Shown piece by piece: positions 25,053 through 33,051 of a DNA stretch of 42,945 bases. Below the pieces are notes generated by a model. It was not told the DNA's origin, made no database searches, and saw nothing but the letters and a program-made list of their open reading frames with translations. Both the position numbers and the translations under genes were made by a program. The DNA is from DAISJD01 sp036821645 (GTDB taxonomy: Bacteria; Pseudomonadota; Alphaproteobacteria; ATCC43930; CGMCC-115725), in assembly GCA_036821645.1 (NCBI GenBank), contig DAISJD010000012.1, forward strand, positions 1-42,945, written 5' to 3'. The number at the start of each line of letters is the position of its first letter. Position 1 is the first letter of the stretch.

Positions 25053-26258
25053 TCAGCCCTTTTTAACCAGCGGGCAGGCGCTTTCGCTCAAGGGGCGGGT
25101 CACGTCGGCCGCCGGGATTTGACGAACGAGCTTGTAATAATCCCACGTTCCCTTGGATTCTTCCGGTTTCTTGACTTCAAACAAGTACATGTCCCGCACG
25201 ACTTTGCCATCGGCGCGGATTTCGACATCCTTGCTCATGAAATCGTTGACCTTCAATTTGCGCATTTCCTCGGCGACCTTCGGTCCTTCGGTCGTGTTGG
25301 CAGCCTTCACGGCCTTCAGGTAATGCAGGACGCCGCTATAGATGCCGGCCTGCACCATGGTCGGCATTTTCTTGTTCCGTTCCATGAAACGCTTGGACCA
25401 GGCGCGGGTTTCGTCATTCTGATCCCAATAGAAGGATTCGGTGAATTGCAACCCCTGCGTCGTCTTCAGGCCAAGAGCATGAATATCGGTCAAAAACACC
25501 AGGAGACCGGCCAAGGACTGACCGCCCTGGGTAATGCCGAACTCGCTTGCCTGCTTGATCGAATTCACCGTATCGGCGCCGGCATTGGCAAGGCCGATGA
25601 CCTTGGCCCCGGATGATTGCGCCTGAAGCAGGAAAGACGAGAAATCCGCCGTGGCAAGCGGGACGCGCACTTCGCCCACCACCGTTCCGCCATTGGCCTT
25701 GATCACTTCCGCCGTATCGCGTTGCAGCGCGATGCCGAAATTATAATCGGCGGTCAGGAAATACCACGATTTGCCGCCAGACTTGGTCACGGCCGCCCCG
25801 GTGCCATGGGCCAAGGCATAAGTGTCGTAGGTCCAGTGGAAACCGGTGGGCGAACATTTCGCCCCCGTGATATCCGCCGTCGCGGCACCGGAAACCACGA
25901 AGACCTTGCCCTTGTCGCGGGCCACTTCTTGCACGGCCAGGGCAACGCCGGAATTAGGCACGTCGAAAATCGCATCGACCTTGTCCTGATCGAACCATTG
26001 ACGCGCGATGGACGAACCGATATCGGGCTTGTTCTGGTGATCGGCCGAGACGAGGTCGATCTTCACCGACCCGATCTTGCCGCCGAAATCTTCTATCGCC
26101 ATCCGGGCCGCATCGACGCCGCCCGTCCCCGACAGGTCGGCATAAACGCCAGAGACATCATTCAGGACACCGATCTTGACACTGGTCACATCGGCAAAGG
26201 CGCTTGGGACGGCGAAACCGACGGCAAGTGCAACGGCGGCGGTGGCAAGGTGACGCAT
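25053..26258 (-). CDS. livK: Periplasmic substrate-binding protein of a Liv-type ABC transporter
   Basis: This is a type 1 periplasmic binding protein (Peripla_BP_6, Leu/Ile/Val family). The start at ATG 26258 gives a clear signal peptide, MRHLATAAVALAVGFAVPSAFA, cleaved before DVTSVKIGVLNDVSGVYADL. Later segments are AMAIEDFG-type (ARMAIEDFGGKIG), NSGVALAVQEVARDKGKVFV, WYFLTADYNFGIALQRDTAEVI and GLANAGADTVNSIKQA. Five codons upstream (MGETR) are also open. The mature protein is ~380 residues. The substrate could be branched-chain or other amino acids, amides or aromatic acids; the sequence does not say which. Confidence 0.92.
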   Translation of the reverse strand: MRHLATAAVALAVGFAVPSAFADVTSVKIGVLNDVSGVYADLSGTGGVDAARMAIEDFGGKIGSVKIDLVSADHQNKPDIGSSIARQWFDQDKVDAIFDVPNSGVALAVQEVARDKGKVFVVSGAATADITGAKCSPTGFHWTYDTYALAHGTGAAVTKSGGKSWYFLTADYNFGIALQRDTAEVIKANGGTVVGEVRVPLATADFSSFLLQAQSSGAKVIGLANAGADTVNSIKQASEFGITQGGQSLAGLLVFLTDIHALGLKTTQGLQFTESFYWDQNDETRAWSKRFMERNKKMPTMVQAGIYSGVLHYLKAVKAANTTEGPKVAEEMRKLKVNDFMSKDVEIRADGKVVRDMYLFEVKKPEESKGTWDYYKLVRQIPAADVTRPLSESACPLVKKG

Positions 26259-26420
26259 GCGTGTTTCTCCCAATGTTTCTTGGCTTGTCCCGCCGAATAC
26301 ATCTCAATCGGCGACACGGCGCTCAGTTTTTGGTTGTCCCTGTGACCGACCGTCCAAACAAGATCGTTTGAACCGACCACGCTCAAAAATACCAGCCCAG
26401 GCCCTCCATCCCCATCCAGA

Positions 26421-27125
26421 TCAAACGCCGAGATAGCTGCGCAGTTTATCCGCATTCTGGGTAATTTCGGTATTGAGGAACTGATCGACCACGATGCCGT
26501 GATCCACGACATAATGACGATCCGCAACCGTTGCGGCAAATCGGAAATTCTGTTCGACCAAAAGAATGGTGAAGCCCTTGGACTTCAAGGCCCTGATCAC
26601 GTCGCCGATCCGCTGCACGATCACCGGGGCCAATCCTTCCGACGGTTCGTCCAACAACAACAGACTGGCCCCCGTGCGCAAAATGCGGCCGATGGCCAAC
26701 ATCTGCTGTTCCCCGCCCGAAAGTTTGGTGCCGGGGCTCTTGCGCCGTTCGAGAAGATTGGGGAAAATCTTATAGATTTCATCGACGCTCATCCCGCCCG
26801 GACGCACCACCGGGGGCAGGGTCAGATTCTCTTCGACCGAAAGACTGGCAAAAATCCCGCGTTCTTCCGGGCAATAGGCGATACCGGCACGGGCGATCTT
26901 GTTGGAAGGAAGGCCCCGGACCTCGTGATCTTCAAACTGGATCGACCCGGTCGTCTTGCCCAGCATCCCCATGATCGCGCGCAAGGTCGTGGTCTTGCCG
27001 GCCCCATTGCGGCCGAGTAAGGTGACAACCTCACCCTGGCCGACCGTCAAAGACATCCCGTGCAGGACGTGAGATTCGCCGTACCACCCATTGAGATCGG
27101 TGATGTTGAGCAATGCTTTCGTCAC
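26421..27125 (-). CDS. livF: ABC transporter ATP-binding protein LivF
   Basis: This is an ATPase subunit of the Liv-type importer. Walker A is GRNGAGKTT, the signature is LSGGEQQMLAIGRIL, and Walker B is LLLLDEPSEGLAP. The switch-region His lies beyond ILLVEQN. A GTG start at 27125 (VTKALLNITDLNGWYG) is chosen because GGGAGAGGGG lies right before it and the length becomes the usual 234 residues. The longer frame to 27224 runs into livG. It follows livG by 13 bases. Confidence 0.93.
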   Translation of the reverse strand: MTKALLNITDLNGWYGESHVLHGMSLTVGQGEVVTLLGRNGAGKTTTLRAIMGMLGKTTGSIQFEDHEVRGLPSNKIARAGIAYCPEERGIFASLSVEENLTLPPVVRPGGMSVDEIYKIFPNLLERRKSPGTKLSGGEQQMLAIGRILRTGASLLLLDEPSEGLAPVIVQRIGDVIRALKSKGFTILLVEQNFRFAATVADRHYVVDHGIVVDQFLNTEITQNADKLRSYLGV

Positions 27126-27138
27126 AACCCCTCTCCCA

Positions 27139-27894
27139 TCAGGCATGTCCCGTCCCCATATAGGCTTCGCGCACGACGGTGTTTTGGGAAACCTCGGCAT
27201 AAGATCCTTCGGCCAAAATTTCACCGCGCGCCAAAACCGTGATCTGATCGGACAGGTCCGAGACGACCGACAAGTTATGCTCGACCATCAAAACCGTCCG
27301 ATCCGCCGCGATCCGCCGGATGAGCTGGGCGATCCGGCTGATATCTTCTGTGCCGAGACCGGCCATCGGCTCGTCGAGCAGCAGCATTTCCGGCTCAAGG
27401 GCGAGGGTGGTGGCGATTTCGAGTGCACGTTTGCGGCCATAAGACAAATCGCGCGCCGCCTCATGGGTGAAATCGCAAAGACCGACCCAATCGATCAACT
27501 CTTCGGCCCGGCCATGGAGTGCCGAGAGGCTTGCCTTGGAACGCCAGAAATGAAACGAATTGCCGAGCCTGCGCTGCAAAGCAATGCGCACGTTCTCGCG
27601 CACGGTCAATTGGGGAAATACGGCGGAAATCTGAAACGAACGCACGATGCCCCGCCGCGCAATGTCGGCAGGTTTGACGAAGGTCACGTCATTGCCATTA
27701 AAAAGAATTTTTCCACGGGTCGGTTGCAAAAATTTAGTCAATAAATTGAATACTGTGGTCTTACCAGCCCCGTTCGGGCCAATGAGCGCATGAATAGTGC
27801 CGCGTTTCACCTGAAGCCGCACGTCACGCACAGCGGTGAAGCCTAGGAAATCCTTGGTTAAGCCATCGGTTTCAAGAATGAAGTCGCCGACCAA
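27139..27894 (-). CDS. livG: ABC transporter ATP-binding protein LivG
   Basis: This is the second ATPase subunit. Walker A is GPNGAGKTT, followed by NLLTKFLQPTRGKILFNG, the signature LSYGRKRALEIATTLALEP, Walker B MLLLDEPMAGLG and VLMVEHN. I place the start at TTG 27894 (LVGDFILETDGLTKDF), behind GGGGGGAGCGG, giving 251 residues, normal for LivG. The frame extends to 27987 with unlike sequence. It is the first gene of the operon livG-livF-livK-livH-livM and diverges from hisI. Confidence 0.93.
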   Translation of the reverse strand: MVGDFILETDGLTKDFLGFTAVRDVRLQVKRGTIHALIGPNGAGKTTVFNLLTKFLQPTRGKILFNGNDVTFVKPADIARRGIVRSFQISAVFPQLTVRENVRIALQRRLGNSFHFWRSKASLSALHGRAEELIDWVGLCDFTHEAARDLSYGRKRALEIATTLALEPEMLLLDEPMAGLGTEDISRIAQLIRRIAADRTVLMVEHNLSVVSDLSDQITVLARGEILAEGSYAEVSQNTVVREAYMGTGHA

Positions 27895-28040
27895 GTCCCG
27901 CTCCCCCCGATTTTGCCTTGGATTTTTATCCGACGGCGTTTTTGCTTCTTCGCAAACTACTGAAATTGTGTAGCTTGTACAAGACAAGAACCATGCACTG
28001 GCAAAGAATATTTTTCCGGCATATCAGAAACGAGTATAAA

Positions 28041-28490
28041 ATGAGCGAAAACAGGGATAGCGCGAAATATCGAACCGAAACGCCGTTTGAACCGGGAAAA
28101 TTCGATGCCCTCATCGCCGCCTTGGTCTTTAATGAACAAGGGCTGATGCCCGCCATCGCCCAACAATATGACACGGGTGAAATTCTGATGTTGGCCTGGG
28201 TCAATCGGGACGCGGTCATCGAGACGGTGACGACCGGCCGGGCAACCTATTGGTCGCGGTCGCGCGGTGCCCTCTGGCGCAAAGGCGAAAGTTCGGGCCA
28301 GACCCAGGCGATCATGGATATCCGCCTCGATTGCGATGGCGACGCCCTGTTGTTTCTGGTCGACCAAACCGGGGTTGCCTGCCATACCGGACGGCGCACC
28401 TGCTTTTATCGCAGCATCAGCACCGACGGCATCGCGATCATCGCCCCGGTCGCGACCGACCCCGCCGACCTCTACCGCGATAAATCATAA
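28041..28490 (+). CDS. hisI: Phosphoribosyl-AMP cyclohydrolase HisI
   Basis: HisI hydrolyses the adenine ring of phosphoribosyl-AMP, the third step of histidine synthesis. The 149-residue single-domain form has MLAWVNRDAVIETVTTGRATYWSRSRG (split here by family blocks), WRKGESSGQTQ, and the metal-binding DCDGDALLFLV and ACHTGRRTCFYR. The start is ATG 28041 (MSENRDSAKY); the frame upstream carries no family sequence. The other his genes are not in the window, and there is no fused HisE domain. Confidence 0.95.
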   Translation: MSENRDSAKYRTETPFEPGKFDALIAALVFNEQGLMPAIAQQYDTGEILMLAWVNRDAVIETVTTGRATYWSRSRGALWRKGESSGQTQAIMDIRLDCDGDALLFLVDQTGVACHTGRRTCFYRSISTDGIAIIAPVATDPADLYRDKS

Positions 28491-28496
28491 GATTGC

Positions 28497-28985
28497 TTAG
28501 GGTTTGTCTTCATCCGCAAAGGATGGCGGCAACACCGGACAGACCAGATTTTCCCGCACGGATTGCGTCACGGTGCCATTGAAAAAGCGTCCGACGCAGT
28601 CGGCATTATACTGGGCCAGAAAACCGTTATACTGATCGGCGAAGCGGCTGAGACGGGGTGTAGCCTCATCGAAAAGCGTCGTTTCGGTGGCCGTGCGCGT
28701 CTCCAACAGACGGCGGAACGCATCGACGAGGTCGCTCTGCCGGGGATCGATCTTGGGTCGGGTCTCGGCGATTTCCCGATCCAAGGTCGCAAGCCTGTCC
28801 TTGAGATCCGCCACATGGCGTTCCAGACGATGCACGCGCTCGGACAGGGTCTGGGCTTGGCGCTCGCCGCACAGACACGCGCGAATGCGGTCGGGATCTT
28901 GGACGAGAGGGACCGGTGCCAATGCCGACGCCGCCCCGGTGGATAGAAACAGTATCGATACCAAGACAAGAGACCGGAACAGCAT
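28497..28985 (-). CDS. Hypothetical secreted protein with coiled coil
   Basis: I do not recognise a family. The start is at ATG 28985 behind GATGGAAAAACG. The first ~22 residues are a signal peptide (MLFRSLVLVSILFLSTGAAS...A). Mature features are two cysteines at RACLCGERQ, a heptad-rich helix (~45-75, LSERVHRLERHVADLKDRLA), and two cysteines near the end (NADCVGRF, NLVCPVLPP), which may form disulfides. It is probably periplasmic, 162 residues, transcribed towards hisI. The frame continues 14 codons upstream. Confidence 0.75.
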   Translation of the reverse strand: MLFRSLVLVSILFLSTGAASALAPVPLVQDPDRIRACLCGERQAQTLSERVHRLERHVADLKDRLATLDREIAETRPKIDPRQSDLVDAFRRLLETRTATETTLFDEATPRLSRFADQYNGFLAQYNADCVGRFFNGTVTQSVRENLVCPVLPPSFADEDKP

Positions 28986-29126
28986 GATCGTTTTTCCATC
29001 GACAATGGTTTTCTTAATCATTAACAATAAATAAAATATCGATAAAATCTTGATACCGCTATAAAAATTTTATTTATTGCGCTGAGATTTCATACGTTGG
29101 CTCGTCGAAAATTCATTAAATTCTGA

Positions 29127-29390
29127 TCAACGCGTCCAGCGGGCATGCTCGTCAGCGAGGCGGGTACGGATCTGATCCAGGCTGAGTTCCCGTGACGAAT
29201 CTGCGTTCAAGGCATCGATTGCGGGACCGACATGATAGTGCAGCCAGCAACCTACGACCGGTTCGGGTATGAATAAGGGAGGAAGCCCAGCATCAAGCGG
29301 GGCACTTTCGGTCGCATCTTCATCGCTACGGAATTTCACCCGCAGCACTTTCGTCATATCGCTAGGCAACATAATTTGAAACCATTGCAC
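29127..29390 (-). CDS. Hypothetical protein, 87 residues
   Basis: This is an unrecognised small protein. ATG codons at 29390, 29372 and 29357 could each be the start; MTKVLRVKFRSDED from 29357 reads most like a natural N-terminus. It contains PLFIPEPVVGCWLHYHVGPAIDAL and a helical C-terminus (SLDQIRTRLADEHARW). There is no signal peptide or membrane segment. AT-rich DNA flanks it on both sides. Codon use is similar to the neighbours, which supports a real gene. Confidence 0.55.
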   Translation of the reverse strand: MQWFQIMLPSDMTKVLRVKFRSDEDATESAPLDAGLPPLFIPEPVVGCWLHYHVGPAIDALNADSSRELSLDQIRTRLADEHARWTR

Positions 29391-29487
29391 CCGTTCTATA
29401 GCAGAATCGGCTCTTTATCGCCGTCAGCGCACAACAACGAGACGAGGCTATCCAACCTTGATATAATAAAAGAACTAAATTTTCTTA

Positions 29488-29727
29488 TTAATCAACCACA
29501 GAAAGATGAACGTTCACATTCCATCGATCTCGTTTAGAAGCTTCCTGAAATAATTCTCTTTTTAAACTTAATCTTTGTTTTGTATTATTAAGCATTAACT
29601 CAACCTCAACTATACTATTTTTTTGATCGTAATTCTTAACTGTTCCTTCCGCTTTAAGTATTACAACATCAGATAATTTAAATAAAATATCTGCTTTATG
29701 AAAATTTCTAGGCTGAATTATAGACAT
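29488..29727 (-). CDS. Hypothetical protein, 79 residues, AT-rich gene downstream of flagellin
   Basis: I do not recognise this one. The start ATG 29727 has a good ribosome binding site (CGGAGAAAAAC). The protein is rich in Lys, Asn and Ile and probably beta-stranded (ADILFKLSDVVILKAEGTV, SIVEVELMLNN). Its base composition is much more AT-rich than that of surrounding genes, suggesting acquired DNA or relaxed selection. It is separated from flagellin by that gene's terminator. Confidence 0.6.
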   Translation of the reverse strand: MSIIQPRNFHKADILFKLSDVVILKAEGTVKNYDQKNSIVEVELMLNNTKQRLSLKRELFQEASKRDRWNVNVHLSVVD

Positions 29728-29869
29728 GTTTTTCTCCGTAAAAACTCGATGTTAAAACACCATAGAGCCATAAGCCTAATTACTGGCTCAGAATAACAAG
29801 AAAAAATAAATAATAAGTTAATATATTAAAATTATATTATTTCTTCAAAGAATTTTATTTCCTTCACCC

Positions 29870-29904
29870 CAAAAAGAAAAGGGCCTCGGAATGTTCCGAG
29901 GCCC
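29870..29904 (-). terminator. Flagellin terminator
   Basis: GGGCCTCGGAA pairs with TTCCGAGGCCC (29881-29904) around a 2-base centre. On the minus strand the stem is followed by TTTTCTTTTT. It lies 37 bases after the flagellin stop. Confidence 0.9.
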
Positions 29905-29940
29905 TCGAACGGGTCTAGGTTAAGCGGCCACCGATCGATC

Positions 29941-30885
29941 TTAACGCAGGAGCGAAAGGATCGACTGATTTTGCGTTCCGGCCGTCGTCAGCGAGGAGAC
30001 GCCCAATTGCTGACGCAACTGCAACGCCTGGGAATTCGCCGCTTCGGTATTCAGATCCGCAAGGGTCAGCTTGTCGCTGGCCGTCTGCAAGACGTTCGAA
30101 TAGTTTTGGCTGAAGGAAGAACGCGCCTTCAAAATGGCGACGTTCGAACCCAAAGCCGATGAAATGCCGCGCAACTGACTGATGGCATTATCGATCGCAT
30201 TGGTGGTATTGCGAAAGATCGCCTGTGAAATCGTGGCGGCAAACGTCGAATTCGCCAATTGAGTATCCAATTGAGAGAACCCGGCGGCATGGTTCGTCGT
30301 TCCATCGGTGACCAGGGCACTGAAAATCAACGTCCCGGATGAATTGAACACCGGCGTTGCCGTCGTAAACAGGGACCGGGCCGAACCGGTGAGGGTCGAC
30401 GTCAAGTTATAACCGCTAATCGTGAAGGTAGCGGCGGTGCGTTCCGAGAATTGCGTCGACAATGTTGTCGACGAAGAGGTCAGAATATTGAGGCCTTGAA
30501 AGCTCGCGTCCTTGACCAGCTGCGCGAGTTGTTTGGCAATATCTTTAAACTGAGCCGTCGCCGCGACACGTTGGTTGACCAACGCACCTTGGGCATTCTG
30601 AAGCACACCTTTGAGCTGCTTTAACAACCCATCCACCGCACTGGTTGCGGTTAAGGTCGCATTCAGTGCCTGGATGTTTTGATCCACAACAGATTTACGA
30701 TTTGTAATATCGGACGAACGGTCAAGCAGCGATGCCGACCGGAAGAACGCTACGGCGTCATCAGTGACAGAGTTAACCTTTTTGCCACTATTCAAACGCC
30801 CCTGAGTCTGACCGAACAGTTCAGAGACTTGGCTGAGGGACAAAAGGGTCTGACGCTGAGAAGCAGTAAGAGTAATTCCTGACAT
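29941..30885 (-). CDS. Flagellin
   Basis: Flagellin is the filament subunit exported through the flagellar type III apparatus. The 314-residue protein has a conserved N-terminal D0/D1 region (LLSLSQVSELFGQTQGRLNSG, VNSVTDDAVAFFRSASLLDR, AVDGLLKQLKGVLQNA) and C-terminal D1/D0 (AIDNAISQLRGISSALGSN, LKARSSFSQNYSNVLQTA, ANSQALQLRQQLGVSSL, QSILSLLR). The Ser/Thr-rich centre (~140-215) is the surface-exposed part and a candidate for glycosylation by the adjacent nonulosonic-acid pathway. It has a strong ribosome binding site (AAAGGAA), its own terminator and a structured leader. The product is short for a flagellin. Confidence 0.93.
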   Translation of the reverse strand: MSGITLTASQRQTLLSLSQVSELFGQTQGRLNSGKKVNSVTDDAVAFFRSASLLDRSSDITNRKSVVDQNIQALNATLTATSAVDGLLKQLKGVLQNAQGALVNQRVAATAQFKDIAKQLAQLVKDASFQGLNILTSSSTTLSTQFSERTAATFTISGYNLTSTLTGSARSLFTTATPVFNSSGTLIFSALVTDGTTNHAAGFSQLDTQLANSTFAATISQAIFRNTTNAIDNAISQLRGISSALGSNVAILKARSSFSQNYSNVLQTASDKLTLADLNTEAANSQALQLRQQLGVSSLTTAGTQNQSILSLLR

Positions 30886-31051
30886 TTTGTGATTCCTTTA
30901 AGGAAGTTTTACCGCCGACACTTAGTGTCTTTGGTCGCCACTTTGGTGGCAGAGGGGTTTTAGACTTTGTTGGTGAGTAGGCAATTTTTGCCTACTTGTT
31001 CACCTCGTCTGACTATTATTAGATCGCGAATTTATTAATTGAAGATTAACA
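30886..31051 (-). promoter_or_regulatory. Flagellin upstream region with three small stem-loops
   Basis: Three perfect inverted repeats lie upstream of the flagellin ATG: GACAC/GTGTC (30917-30929), GCCAC/GTGGC (30937-30950) and GTAGGCAA/TTGCCTAC (30977-30995). If transcribed, they would give a structured 5' leader. Alphaproteobacteria regulate flagellin mRNA through its leader with FlbT and FlaF; neither gene is in the window. I could not find a convincing sigma-28 or sigma-54 promoter. Confidence 0.5.
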
Positions 31052-31087
31052 GAACAAAAAACCTGCCGTCGCGCCGAAAACGGCGCG
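31052..31087 (-). terminator. Probable terminator of the pseG-pseI-spsF operon
   Basis: CGCGCCG (31070-31076) pairs with CGGCGCG (31081-31087) around AAAA. On the minus strand it is followed, after eight bases, by TTTTTTG. Confidence 0.5.
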
Positions 31088-31161
31088 GACACAATCCTGT
31101 ATCGTCGATTTAACGAATTGAAATTGGCGGGCGATCGGCACGCGTCGCCCGATGCGGAATC

Positions 31162-31926
31162 TCAGGCCGGTTTTTGCCCGACATGGGCATTAAGGGTGCG
31201 CCAATCCGGGTGCCGATCCAGCAGGGCCACGATATCGTGCCAGTCAAAATCTTGATTTTTCAGGGTTATCTCGCTCAGAATCCGATCGATCAAGGCCAGA
31301 TCCGCCGTCTCGTCGACACACCAGCGCGCATCCGGCACCGGGTGATCCGGCCGCAGAAACCGGGGTTGGAACCGATCGGCATTACGGCGCAGATAGGGCG
31401 TTACATGTTCGCGCTCCGCAGGGTCGATCGCCTGCGCCGCCGCCATTTGCAGGGCTGCCCCATCCATCACCTCGGCATCGAGCCCACGGGGAAATTGTGT
31501 AATATCAAGACTATAATACTGGCATCCGGCCTGATAGGCCGCCCCATAGGCCAGCAAAAGCGCGTCGATCACGCCGGGATCGATCAACGGGCAATCGGAC
31601 GTCACCCGCACGATGGTGCGCGCACCGACCGAGGCCGCAGCCCCGGCATAACGGGCCAGAACATCGTCGGTGCTCCCCTGAAAACTGGCGATGCCGAGGT
31701 CGGTCGCAGCATCGATCACCGACTCGATTCCCGGCTCTTTGGTCGTTGCCAGCAGAATCCGATCGGGAATCCGCGCTTTTTTCAAGCGTCCGAGGTGCCA
31801 GGTAAGCAAATTTTGCCCAGCAACCGGGAGCAATATTTTGCGCGGCAAGCGGGTCGAGCCCAGCCGCGCCTGAGAAATCACCACGACCGGACGCAAAGCG
31901 ACGGGAAAGACCGGGGCCTCGTTCAT
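31162..31926 (-). CDS. SpsF-like cytidylyltransferase (nonulosonic acid activation)
   Basis: This protein belongs to the CTP-transferase family of SpsF/CMP-NeuNAc synthetase-like enzymes. Its nucleotide-binding start is VVVISQARLGSTRLPRKILLP, followed by LLATTKEPGIESVID, FQGSTDDVLARYAGAA and VRVTSDCPLIDP. It ends with RWCVDETADLALI and a helical tail. It most likely makes the CMP-activated form of the acid built by the adjacent PseI, although canonical PseF proteins differ from SpsF. The ATG at 31926 overlaps the pseI stop (ATGA), so translation is coupled. Length is 254 residues; the frame further upstream lies inside pseI. Confidence 0.85.
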   Translation of the reverse strand: MNEAPVFPVALRPVVVISQARLGSTRLPRKILLPVAGQNLLTWHLGRLKKARIPDRILLATTKEPGIESVIDAATDLGIASFQGSTDDVLARYAGAAASVGARTIVRVTSDCPLIDPGVIDALLLAYGAAYQAGCQYYSLDITQFPRGLDAEVMDGAALQMAAAQAIDPAEREHVTPYLRRNADRFQPRFLRPDHPVPDARWCVDETADLALIDRILSEITLKNQDFDWHDIVALLDRHPDWRTLNAHVGQKPA

Positions 31927-32996
31927 GACTGCACCCGCTCCGGCGGCAGTGGCCCGACCATACTCCAATCGAGCGGTTCGCCCCGTTTCAGATCCCGGAC
32001 CGCCACCCGCCCCAGAATGTCGGGCAGGTGTTTGGGCGGCAAGCCATAGCCCGGCCGGATCGAGCGCACATGGGCCGCCGTGAGGATCGTCCCTTCGGGC
32101 GCATCGGCCACGATATAAAGAGATCGGCGCACGAAGCGCCCGCCCGCCTCCGAGGCGGTCGGCTGATAGCCGACCGTGCCCAAGGCCGCAGCGGCAGTCC
32201 GACACCCCGCGATCAGGGCCTGCAACTCGTGCATTTCCAGCGAGAATGCCGCATCGGGTCCGCCATCGGCCCGGGCCAACGTCACATGCTTTTCAATGGC
32301 AACCGCCCCCAGCGCCACCGCCGCCACCGGCACCGCAATCCCCATCGTATGGTCCGACAGCCCGACCGGAAGACCGAAGGCGGCGGCCAGATGGGGAATA
32401 CGGCTGAGCCGCGCCTCCTCTGGCGGTGTCGGATAGGCACTGGTACAATGGAGCAGCAGAATCTCGCCGGAACCATGGGTGCGGGCGCAGGCGACCGCCT
32501 CTTCGATTTCCCCGAGGCTGGCCATGCCGGTTGACATAATCAACGGCTTGCCCGTCGCCGCCATGCGCGCGATGAGCGGCAGGTCGATCAGTTCGAACGA
32601 GGCGACCTTATAAGCCGGTGCGCCCAAGGATTCGAGCAGATCGACCGCCGTTGCATCGAAGGGCGAGGAAAACACCGTCACCCCACGCGCCGCCCCATGG
32701 GCAAAGAGCGGCCCATGCCATTCCCACGGCGTGTGCGCCTCGCGATAGAGATCATAAAGCGTGCGCCCGTCCCACAGACCGCCCGTAAGGCGAAACCCCG
32801 GCCCGTCATGATCGATCGTGATCGTATCCGCCGTATAGGTTTGCAGTTTAACCGCATCGGCCCCGGCCTCGGCCGCCGCATCGATCAGGCGGCGCGCCCG
32901 ATCGATATCGCCATTATGATTGCCGGACAATTCCGCAATCACATAAGGCGGTTCGCCCGGACCGATCCGCCGCCCCGCGATCGTCAGCATCGCCAT
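31923..32996 (-). CDS. pseI: Pseudaminic acid synthase PseI (NeuB family)
   Basis: PseI condenses the 2,4-diacetamido-6-deoxy sugar with phosphoenolpyruvate to give pseudaminic acid. The NeuB barrel shows YVIAELSGNHNGDIDRARRL, ADAVKLQTYTADTITID, VFSSPFDATAVDLLE, KVASFELIDLPLI, PLIMSTGMASLGEIEEAV, LLHCTSAYPTP, VGLSDHTMGI and AIEKHVTLAR. A C-terminal SAF (antifreeze-like) domain spans ~290-350 (RRSLYIVADAPEG, ILGRVAVRDLKRGEPL). The start at ATG 32996 has GGAGG seven bases before it; the ATG at 33017 precedes that signal and is rejected. A legionaminic or sialic acid synthase is the alternative, but PseG next door favours pseudaminate. Confidence 0.92.
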   Translation of the reverse strand: MAMLTIAGRRIGPGEPPYVIAELSGNHNGDIDRARRLIDAAAEAGADAVKLQTYTADTITIDHDGPGFRLTGGLWDGRTLYDLYREAHTPWEWHGPLFAHGAARGVTVFSSPFDATAVDLLESLGAPAYKVASFELIDLPLIARMAATGKPLIMSTGMASLGEIEEAVACARTHGSGEILLLHCTSAYPTPPEEARLSRIPHLAAAFGLPVGLSDHTMGIAVPVAAVALGAVAIEKHVTLARADGGPDAAFSLEMHELQALIAGCRTAAAALGTVGYQPTASEAGGRFVRRSLYIVADAPEGTILTAAHVRSIRPGYGLPPKHLPDILGRVAVRDLKRGEPLDWSMVGPLPPERVQS

Positions 32997-33051
32997 CGCC
33001 TGCCCTCCGTTATCCATCGTCCCGTCATTCTGCGATGCTGGGCGGGTAAGA

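Noticed and set aside
30977..30995. A sigma-54 promoter upstream of flagellin (GG...GC in GTAGGCAAAAATTGCC)
   Set aside because: The spacing between GG and GC is 8 bases, not 10, and the sequence is a palindrome better explained as a stem-loop.
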